Origin: Norana najaformis
Taxonomy: Eukaryota > Annelida > Clitellata > Crassiclitellata > Hormogastridae
Length of the DNA: 64,000 bases
Direction of reading: 5' to 3'
Assembly (NCBI GenBank): GCA_964023275.1
Contig: OZ029915.1
Coordinates: forward strand, 13,460,712-13,524,711
Under the pieces are notes generated by a model. The model did no database searches. It was not told the DNA's origin and worked only from the letters and a program-made list of their open reading frames with translations. Position numbers and translations under genes: made by a program. Below are positions 56,701-64,000 of the stretch, piece by piece; the first letter of the stretch is position 1; every line of letters starts with the position of its first letter.

Positions 56701-59700
56701 TGGTGCGGCAAAAGATCTGATAAGTTTTTATTCTGAAATTGTATAAATGAGGAATAACTGTATGAAATTATGGATTTGTTTACGTGATGCAATTGTAAAT
56801 AGTTGTAGACGAACAGCGTTCGTGTGCCTTGATTGCTTCTAAATATCCGATTCACATCATCGGTTCACTAACGTCGCAGAGTATTTGTGGAACAAAATCT
56901 CAGCCGTGGATTGTCGAGGCGCCTGTTGGTCAGCGAATCAACGTCAGCTTGATCGGATTCACAGCTTCAGTTGATGATCAAGGACACAGCAGGCATTCAT
57001 GCCATGATCGTGGAATGATTGTGGAAAGGACTGGGAAGAAAAATACATCGATCTGCTTGGGTGGAGAACAGAGAGAGAAGAGGATACATTTGTCAACGAG
57101 TAACGTAGTCCACATTTTCATCCATTCACCATATACCAAGGAAAGCTTCAAGGATGGAAAGCAATTTATACTCAAAATTGAAGGTCTCTTGGCCTATTTA
57201 TGTCAATGCCCTCTACTATTGACTTCTGAATTTCATATTGAACTAATAATTAGCCATAAATAAGCTGTGAAAATTTTCGTTTAATGCATACTTGGCAGAA
57301 CTCCAACGATGGACCACGTGTTGCTATTAAACGAGGTTGATTTTCTTCTAAAGAAACGAACGCTTCTCCACATTTGTGATCGTGCATGAGAAAACAGCAG
57401 AAAGTCTGAAAAGTAAATTTGCAAGAAACTCGCCCAGAAGACAAGTAGGCATAGAATGGATCAAAATAAGTTCTTTACATCTTAATATTCCTTATTGTCA
57501 GCTATCAAACTATAAATTCTTGTGCAGAGTTTCGCTGCACAAGTAATTTTATTTCAACTTTATTATTATGCCCTGCAGCAAAAACAATAAGCATTTCCTC
57601 CGGTGTCCTAATTTGAAGTCGTGTACATCGATATTATGCAAATGAACAATTTAATAAATATTTTTCTTAATCAGTTTTTAGTGAATATTTGATTTTCAGA
57701 GGCGCATGAATACGCTCCAATTTACAATTCTCATAGACATTCATGATCCCTATGTATACACACAGCGACTTAGGTCGGGTCACAGTTAAGGCAAACTAAC
57801 TCGTGGTTTCTCAAAAGTATCTGCAAAGACAAAACTATGATAGCAATAAACTTTGATCCTTGTGAAATCTCATGCGACCTTGTGTATTGTATGATGTATT
57901 AGAATATAAATTAAGTTTGTAGTGCCTAAGACATTGAAACCTCGCTATATGTTTTCCTGTATATATAGACAGATACATACATACATATATACATATCGCT
58001 TACTTTTTGAAACGATTAAAAGAATTAAGAAATCATACTAATGGCAAATCATGCTAATTGACTCTAAATTTGGACATAAATTAATGCAAGTATAGACGAT
58101 TTTGTTTAATGTGCTACAACTTTTAAAATTGAATAGTTCTTTGCTACATCATCACATTTTGCCTAGACTATGAAAATGAATCCGCTAACACTTAATACCC
58201 ATGAATGCCTTTTGGAGTGAAGATGGTCATCATCATGCGTTGATTAGAACCGGGTCTATTCTCTTTTAGCTGTCGGCTGCTCTGATATCATTCCACCAGA
58301 AGACACGTGGCTGAAAAGAAACAATGATGCTGTTGTGATTGAATGCTATTCAAGTCGCAAAACATGGCGTCTCAATTGTAATGGCGGAAAGTGGATCGGT
58401 GTGCTAGGAAACTGTTCGCAAGGTATTGATCTCCTATATCAGAAATATGTATAGCAATTACTTCTTTTGAGGCTGTAGTTTGTCCATTGCAAGCTACCAC
58501 TAGGCCCCGACATAAAACAATTTTAATGTGCTCGTCTGAGAACAAATAAGAAGATTTTAAATTTTTCAATTCTTCATCATTATAGTATGTCATTTAAACG
58601 ACTGAAAATGCAAGTGAAAGAAGTAACTCTTCCTCAAAAATTATTTGTTTCCCCGTCTTCTTTATTCTGTTTTTTTTCCAAAAGGCTCATTCAGATCGCA
58701 TTTGTGCGTAATGTTGCGTTGGTGTAATAAACAACTTTAAGACCCTCTGCATTATGCGTGTCTTAAATGCAACCATCCTTTTCACTTGTCTACTTCAGCG
58801 CCGGCGCCAGATGAGGTAGGGAGCTCTTAGCTCACTCCTACCAACAGCGCTGGTTGAGTTAATCTTCTCATCTCCTAACAATCAACGTGCTTTGGGCTTC
58901 ATTACTAAAAGACTTATTTGAAGTTTTGGACCCAGTTATCACATGCACTGTCAAGGCACAATTTTCAGAATTTCAAATTTTGAATTCACAATAGCGCTAT
59001 CAGCTACATGGACATAGGAGAAATAACTGCTCTTATTCTACTTGATCTTTCGGCCGCTGTTGATACTGTCGACCATGATAAGCTCCTTCACCACCTCGAA
59101 CACTGCTTTGGCCTTTCTGGTCCTGCACTCAACTGGTTTGCGTCTTACTTTGTTTGATGTCTTTCAGTTGGGTGAATTTAATAATGATCGTTCCGAATGT
59201 GCATGCCATTTAGGAATAACATTTGACCCACAATGATTTTATTCTGTCCATGCTAAAACCGTTTTCAAATCAGTTCACTTTCATATACGGCATATTCGGA
59301 GATTCAGATCTTACATTCCTCTCGCTGTCTTGGTTTCACTAACAACTACTCTGGTTGTTTGCCGACTCGACTGCTGCAACTCACTTTTCATTGGTATTGC
59401 TAAAAGAGATTTTCGCAAACTACAAATGGTTCAAACTTCTCTGGCGGCTTCAGAATCATTTGCTAAAAATACTGCAGACAAGGTTTCTCCTACAAAATCT
59501 GCAATTCTGTATTTTTTTCAGATTTGATCACTGATTTTCAGATTTGTCCCTACATTCGTAAAAATTACTTGCAATATGATGTTTCGATTTTCTTCTGGAA
59601 TGAAATTAAACCTGTTGTTCTAAGTTGATCAGATTTACTTTAAATCACTGGTGGCTGCGGCCGTGGCTTCGCCTCGGACTCTGCTGGACACCTTACGGAA

Positions 59701-62700
59701 GGCCATAGCTGCCCACCTCTCTGGTATAAACCCCCACCAGAATTACGACAATTATCTGACCCATCATGCGAACTCACCAACACTTCACCCCTTACAATTT
59801 CTGCTCACGTCTTTCTCTCAAAACTAAAAAACTCCTCTTCCACAATTCCTACCCTGATTCGTCCTCTTCTCCTTATCTCACTTTCCGGTTCGGTTCCAAA
59901 CACCACCCGCTATAGCCGTCTGACTGTCTGCCTGCCTGACTCCTGGATCTTGGTCTGGAACCGAACCCTTTCTGCCTATTGATTTTTTTACTGAGCGCCT
60001 GTGATTAAGCTGATTCCCGCGAATTGGCTTTCGTTGGAGGCTGTAGAAATCTCTAGCTTACGATTACGATTACGGTCCGCTTAATTGGGAACTCCTCATA
60101 ATTTTGTTGCAACAAATTCTCCTGTATGCTATAAACCCGTAAGGTCTAAATAGCAGTAAAATGTGCAAAATGTCTTCACAACTTGTAGTGCACACAGGAC
60201 CCCTTAGCATCCTTGCAAAATTTATACCAAGATTTTTCATATTGACACCGTCGCATTCCCGTGCTTGGTCAGTATGCCATTTCATTCTGGATTGTTTCAT
60301 CGCGTTTTCATCTGTTTCTTCTGTTGATTTGCTAATTTAAAAAGATAATCGTTTTCAAAAAAGGTGAAGTATTCGACTATATTTTCACTGCAACCTTAGA
60401 CTTACTTTCGTTGTTTTTCAGATTTTCTCAAAGTTGATCAAGGCATAGAATCTGAAGTGAAATCAGAACTATCGGACAGTGGGCAAGGTATTCAGTTTGT
60501 CATAGCAATTCACGCTGTCACTAAAATATTTTATTGTGCAGGAAAATTTAAATAATTGAGAATCTTTCACGTAACATTTATTGAATAATTATTTGGCACT
60601 CTTAAATTGGTCATAATTATGAATTTATTAAGCGCCACGATCTCAAGACAGAGCATGAATCGATGGCGCTAAGCAACTGCGCGTGAAGAACTTGTTCGAG
60701 GCCCCTACACAGTGAACGTCTCAAGGAAGGTTCGAACCTCACACTCCACATATATAAGGCGAGCGCTCAAACCAATCGGCTACCGTGTCACATAGTAGCT
60801 CGTTAAGTATAAGCTAACAGAGCCATTCCAACTTCCATCTACAATTTTACGGTTGATTTATTAGCTGCTGCTTTCAGGACAATAACACTGGCCAACAGAA
60901 AAATTTTTTTTCTTGTTGCCTTCGGTTTTAGACCTGTTCTTGGGGTAATTTTGGGCGCTGATTCAGAAAATGTCATTGGATTGAGTGCTTCAGGTCTAGT
61001 TTCTGAGATATCGTCGATTTTGTAAAGAAAACCCAGTCCACTCTTTAAACGATGTCTTTGGCAAAACTAAAATGTCATAATAAGCTTTATTTATGGCTAA
61101 TTATAATTCTTGCTGATTCATATAATGCCTACATCCTTATAATGTAAAATCAGCATATCTTGCCGCGTGCTGAGATATTGCTGATTCAACGAAATAACTA
61201 TTCTGTAGCCTACAGCTTACTCAGCACTAAATTCATGGCCTCATTTAGAATTTATTTGTGCTTATACAGCGTTTCATGGTTTCGAACTATGTAAATAGAT
61301 TATGCTGAAGTCAGCATTTATAGCCTATATAAACCGCCTCCTGAAAGCTAGAGCAGCCGCAGTCGTCTTAGGGCATATTAAGAGTTGGTCGCAAGAACAA
61401 TCTGTGAATGTGAGCATTAAAAACCAACATCATGTTCTTACTATTTTTTAGGTTAGTCATTTAATTCCTCAGATGCGAACATCCTTAAGGTTATGGCTAC
61501 TTCCAGACGGAGCTGCATTAACCATCCAGACATATTCTGCTACATTTGTGGGGAATACACACTAAAAGCAAACAGGAAACCGATTTCTGAGTTTGTAAAA
61601 AGAGCATATGTAGGTTATTTTGGTGTCAAACTTGGAGATCAAGATAAGCAATGGGCTCCTCATACAGTATGCAAAACTTGTATTGAACAATTGCGCCACT
61701 GGACAATTGGAAAGAGAAGCTGCCTGAAATTTGGTGTACCGATGGTTTGGAGGGAACAGATAAACCACTTCGACGACTGTTACTTTTGTATGGTTAATAT
61801 CATAGGCATCAATCGAAATAATCGTCACAAGTTGTCTTACCCTGATATACCTTCAGCCAGGAGACCTGTTCCGCATTCGGATATTGTACCAGTTCCACCT
61901 TTTCGCGAACTACCTCAGCTCTCAGACGATGAGACTTGCATGTCCAATATCGGACAAGATGACGAAAGTGAAGAAAGTGGGGGCAGTGACAGTGATTTCC
62001 AATCAACTTCACACAGTGAACGTTTTGACCAAAAAGAGTTGAGTGATCTGATCAGGGACTTAAATCTTTCCAAAGAGTCCTCTGAATTGCTTGCGTCCAG
62101 ACTAAAGGAAAAGAATGCACTTCAGCCTGGAACGAAAATTACAATTTATAGAAACAGAGAAAAGGATTTGCTGCCATTCTTTACTGAAGACAACAACCTA
62201 GTATTCTGTAATGACATCAGCAACTTATTGAAGAAAATTGGTCTGTCGGATTACAGCCCAGATGAGTGGCGTCTTTTTATCGACAGTTCAAAACGTAGTC
62301 TGAAATGTGTGCTTTTAAATAACGGCAACAAATTTGGTTCTATTCCAATCGGTCACTCCACCAGGATGAAAGAAGAGTACAATGCCATCTCTTTAGTACT
62401 GGAAAAGATAAAATACAAAGAACATCAATGGGTAATTTGTGTAGACTTGAAGATGGTAAATTTCCTCCTTGGTCAACAAAGTGGCTACACAAAGTATCCC
62501 TGCTTTTTGTGTCTTTGGGACAGTAGAGCCAAGCATGAACATTGGACAAGAAAAGATTGGCCTTCGAGGAAAGACATGGTGGTTGGAGCTCAAAATGTAA
62601 TCAAGGAATCTTTGGTGGCACGAGATAGGATCATACTGCCACCACTACATATAAAGCTAGGCCTGATGAAACAATTTGTCAGGGCTTTGAATAAAGAAGG

Positions 62701-63762
62701 TTCATGCTTCGAATACATAGTACACAAGTTACCAGGAATTACAATGGAAAAATTGAAGGCTGGAATCTTCGATGGTCCACAGATCAGGCAACTTATGAAT
62801 GACCCACTTTTCATACCATCAATGAATGAAATCGAATCTTGTGCCTGGTCTTCCTTTGTTCTTGTAACTAAAAATTTTCTTGGCAACAAGAAGGCAGACA
62901 ATTATGCACAACTAGTAGACGATATGCTTCTTCATTTCAACAAGCTTGGCTGCAACATGAGCATTAAAGTCCTTTATCTCCACAGTCACTTAGATCGCTT
63001 TCCAGAGAATCTTGGTGACTTCAGCGAAGAGCAAGGTGAAAGATTTCACCAAGACATCAAAACAATGGAAAATCGATATCAAGGAAGATGGGATGCACAC
63101 ATGATGGCAGACTATTGCTGGAATATTATGCGCGATTGTTCCGGCAGATGCCACACTCGGAAATCATACAAAAGGAGCTTCTTCGGTGTCGAATGACTTG
63201 AAATTTTTATAACAAACTTGTTCTGTTTGGTATCATATAAGTACAGTTTCAGGTACTACCATTTTCTTTTAAGTATTTGTATTATTATGTTTATTTAGTG
63301 TATCACATAATAAATTGTGCACTACATAATTATAGCTATAGCCTTATGTTTTATGGGCGAGCAGAGGCAAGGACTGGTATATGGCATAATGTTCTATATC
63401 TCGAAAACTAGACCTGCTGGGAGAAAACTGGTGCCTTTTCTGGAATCAGCAGGTCAAATATATCCAGAAACAGTTCTAACATTTGAGGCAACAAATTATG
63501 TGTTGGCCAGTGTAATTTATTTATTCATAACACGCTTTTGTGAGGCCTATAAGCAGCGCTAGAAAAATGTAAGGATACACTTATTCGAAAAGCCTACAAA
63601 TTTATGCATCCAAAGCCTTCTTCTCAACGCGCCGCCGATAGTGAAATGAATAATTAGCTCTTTTGATTATTTGATCTTAGTTCTTGCAATTGTGGCGATT
63701 TGCGGATTTACTGCGGCAATATGTCTGATAATCATGTGCATTGGAGCGATTTGTCAACGACG
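53632..63762 (+). CDS. Gene C: SUEL lectin/CUB-like/sushi-like membrane receptor, 3' partial
   Basis: Exons are 53632-53713, 56026-56352, 56803-57183, 58270-58422, 60422-60487 and 63681-63762, giving a signal peptide, SUEL lectin, CUB-like domain, sushi-like module, stalk and transmembrane helix. The tail exon should lie beyond the window. All junctions agree in phase (1-1, then 1-2 at the helix). Intron 1 is loaded with SINEs and a LINE end, and the intron before the transmembrane exon holds transposon copy 3. As with A and B, the protein should sit in the plasma membrane with a glycan-binding head. Domain spacing is closest to gene B. Confidence 0.88.
54030..54239 (-). mobile_element. tRNA-derived SINE, family 2, copy 1
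   Basis: On the minus strand: a GGGGCACGGTAGCATATTGG head with an A-box-like TAGCATATTGG, then a B box GGTTCGAGCC (54156-54165), a body, and an AAT-rich tail (TTATTATTATT at about 54030). Its 5' end is duplicated: ATATGCTACCGTGCCCCAC occurs twice in tandem (54202-54239). It lies in gene C intron 1. Confidence 0.75.
54400..54622 (+). mobile_element. tRNA-derived SINE, family 1, with perfect target duplication
   Basis: Head with A box TGGTGTAGTGG (54411-54421) and B box GGTTCGAATC (54454-54463), a body with GGAAGGCAACGGGAAACCAC, and a (CAT)n tail. The flanks CAACACAACA at 54390-54399 and 54623-54632 are identical 10-bp target duplications, which fix both ends. The internal promoter boxes are intact. 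It is a SINE, not a tRNA gene: there is no acceptor stem. Confidence 0.92.
54703..54930 (-). mobile_element. LINE 3'-end fragment (CGTAAT-tailed family)
   Basis: Begins CGTAATCG(A)AATCGTAATCT then GAGATTGCTACAGCGCC and continues CACGGGGACCAGCTTATTTC, TCCAGGTCAAGATCC and GGCAGAGAGACAGCGTG. Confidence 0.85.
55063..55461 (-). pseudogene. Remnant 3 of the unrecognised minus-strand family (132-codon open frame)
   Basis: The minus-strand frame reads VSFEGHQLQVEVLSRIEFLT then CNDVLAQETFGRCVIYPLLG and ends SYLRIVC. It shares DNA phrases with 34561-34990 (GTTCTGAACATG) and 30600-30960 (TGTCG(G/T)(C/T)TGTTG and CAATGCGG). No signal peptide or membrane segment is attached. Coding status is uncertain: it may be a repeat fragment in gene C intron 1. 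Confidence 0.4.
56026..56352 (+). CDS. Gene C exon 2: SUEL-type lectin domain
   Basis: Acceptor AACTTTAG, donor GTACGT; 327 nt, phase 1 to 1. Shows YCFTESFHARC, AAIYGRMRIGRC (Ile for Thr before YGR), GEDPRYIGCSANVL, LDRKCSGKTECEIRV and ASYSCIS. Confidence 0.93.
56803..57183 (+). CDS. Gene C exon 3: CUB-like domain
   Basis: Acceptor GTAAATAG, donor GTCTCT (weak, but placed by homology); 381 nt, phase 1 to 1. Shows RSCALIASKYPIHII, ICGTKSQPWIVEAPVGQRI, SICLGGEQREKR and FILKIEG. Confidence 0.85.
57184..58269. other. Gene C intron 3
   Basis: AT-rich, with a (CATA)n run near 57970-57990. No exon or recognisable repeat family. Confidence 0.6.
58270..58422 (+). CDS. Gene C exon 4: sushi-like Cys module
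   Basis: Acceptor CTCTTTTAG, donor GTATTG; 153 nt, phase 1 to 1. Reads VGCSDIIPPEDTWLKRNND, IECYSSRKTWRLNC and GKWIGVLGNCSQ. Confidence 0.87.
59008..60076 (+). mobile_element. CR1-like LINE, degenerate, with CGATTA tail
   Basis: Reverse-transcriptase piece LILLDLSAAVDTVDHDKLLH...LSGPALNWFASYFV near 59025-59157, then LVVCRLDCCNSLFIGIAKRD and FRKLQMVQ near 59345-59435, then the family 3' end (GACTCCTGGATCTTGG, GAGCGCCTGTGATTAAGCTG) to (TTACGA)n at 60056-60076. Heavily deleted and shifted, so inactive. Confidence 0.85.
60422..60487 (+). CDS. Gene C exon 5: stalk
   Basis: Acceptor GTTTTTCAG, donor GTATTC; 66 nt, phase 1 to 1, reading FLKVDQGIESEVKSELSDSG then Q. Matches the gene A stalk at IESEVK and the -Q-G junction. 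Confidence 0.78.
60620..60795 (-). mobile_element. tRNA-derived SINE, family 2, copy 2
   Basis: Same family as 54030-54239: minus-strand head with ACACGGTAGCCGATTGG, a B box GGTTCGAACC and the body phrase GTAGGGG...CAAG...TTCACGCG. Diverged from copy 1 throughout. Confidence 0.7.
60886..63512 (+). mobile_element. Cut-and-paste DNA transposon, copy 3 (2627 bp)
   Basis: Ends CACTGGCCAACAG...TGTTGGCCAGTG, flanked by TAA on both sides. Almost identical to copy 1; differences are scattered single bases such as GTGC(A/T)TCAGG, TATTC(C/T)GTAG and AATATA(C/T)(G/C)CAG. It lies in the gene C intron between the stalk and transmembrane exons. Confidence 0.95.
61493..63196 (+). CDS. Transposase, 567 residues, intact (copy 3)
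   Basis: Same protein as copy 1 except Gln for His at residue 53 (DKQWAPH), inside the N-terminal Cys domain near C60. If that His helps hold zinc, this copy could bind DNA less well; the core residues D264, D318, C337, C340 and E516 are unchanged. The ORF is uninterrupted. Confidence 0.9.
   Translation: MATSRRSCINHPDIFCYICGEYTLKANRKPISEFVKRAYVGYFGVKLGDQDKQWAPHTVCKTCIEQLRHWTIGKRSCLKFGVPMVWREQINHFDDCYFCMVNIIGINRNNRHKLSYPDIPSARRPVPHSDIVPVPPFRELPQLSDDETCMSNIGQDDESEESGGSDSDFQSTSHSERFDQKELSDLIRDLNLSKESSELLASRLKEKNALQPGTKITIYRNREKDLLPFFTEDNNLVFCNDISNLLKKIGLSDYSPDEWRLFIDSSKRSLKCVLLNNGNKFGSIPIGHSTRMKEEYNAISLVLEKIKYKEHQWVICVDLKMVNFLLGQQSGYTKYPCFLCLWDSRAKHEHWTRKDWPSRKDMVVGAQNVIKESLVARDRIILPPLHIKLGLMKQFVRALNKEGSCFEYIVHKLPGITMEKLKAGIFDGPQIRQLMNDPLFIPSMNEIESCAWSSFVLVTKNFLGNKKADNYAQLVDDMLLHFNKLGCNMSIKVLYLHSHLDRFPENLGDFSEEQGERFHQDIKTMENRYQGRWDAHMMADYCWNIMRDCSGRCHTRKSYKRSFFGVE
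63681..63762 (+). CDS. Gene C exon 6: transmembrane helix
   Basis: Acceptor TGATCTTAG, donor GTACGT; 82 nt, phase 1 in and 2 out. Reads LAIVAICGFTAAICLIIMCI then GAICQRR. No tail exon is seen before the window ends. Confidence 0.88.
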
Positions 63763-64000
63763 GTACGTAGCCTACAAGCTTACTATATATCTCTTTGTAA
63801 GTTTCTTCGCAAACTTATTAGACATAGTTCTTTGACTGGTTTTGCGTTCAAAGAACTCTCGATGTTGTGACTAGCTTTAGTTAAGGTTCTATTGACTATT
63901 TCTATTCTAATTGTAACTTCTTCTTAACTTTATGTTATTACCTTTTAATCCTTTTTTGATGAGAAAAATGCAATATATTTTTTTTAAATCATAAGGTAGT

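Overview
The window is animal nuclear DNA: AT-rich, with GT-AG introns, short domain-sized exons, tRNA-derived SINEs, non-LTR retrotransposons and DNA transposons. There is no bacterial-style operon, CRISPR array, rRNA or free-standing tRNA gene. Rhamnose/galactose-binding (SUEL) lectin domains joined to CUB-like and sushi-like modules, next to C-type-lectin receptors, point to an invertebrate bilaterian, probably marine. I cannot name the species. Exon boundaries were read by eye from splice sites, reading phase and paralogue comparison.

Layout. (1) 0-10.3 kb, + strand: a single-pass membrane receptor with two C-type lectin-like domains (CTLDs), a Ser/Thr stalk, a transmembrane helix and a Tyr-bearing tail, plus an extra signal-peptide exon at 80-140. 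(2) 12.2-13.5 kb: a partial duplicate of that receptor (signal exon and first CTLD exon) with an in-frame TGA and no remaining exons. (3) 13.5-15 kb: a degenerate minus-strand coding remnant. (4) Three tandem + strand paralogues with the plan signal peptide, SUEL lectin, CUB-like domain, sushi-like Cys module, short stalk, transmembrane helix and cytoplasmic tail: gene A (about 16.5-23.4 kb), gene B (37.3-52.1 kb) and gene C (53.6 kb to beyond the right edge). (5) 24-37 kb, between A and B: LINE copies, a repeated 0.59-kb block, a dead transposase gene and candidate minus-strand secreted-protein exons.

Mobile DNA. Three almost identical 2.63-kb cut-and-paste transposons sit in introns of genes B and C (41808-44435, 47946-50572, 60886-63512). 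Each encodes an intact 567-residue transposase, has termini CACTGGCCAACA and is flanked by 3-bp target duplications. The middle copy is inserted in a LINE, and a second copy of that LINE at 4.9-6.6 kb preserves the empty target site. The transposase has a ZAD-like Cys domain and a D-D-CxxC-E layout that recalls RAG1/Transib/CMC enzymes. Two other LINEs carry relics of 2A ribosome-skipping motifs.

How the genes fit together. Every extracellular domain exon of both receptor families starts and ends in phase 1, so domains can be duplicated, skipped or exchanged without breaking the frame. With the tandem copies and Tyr motifs in the tails, this looks like an expanding cluster of lectin-type surface receptors. 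A role in recognition (microbial, self/non-self or gamete) is inference only.
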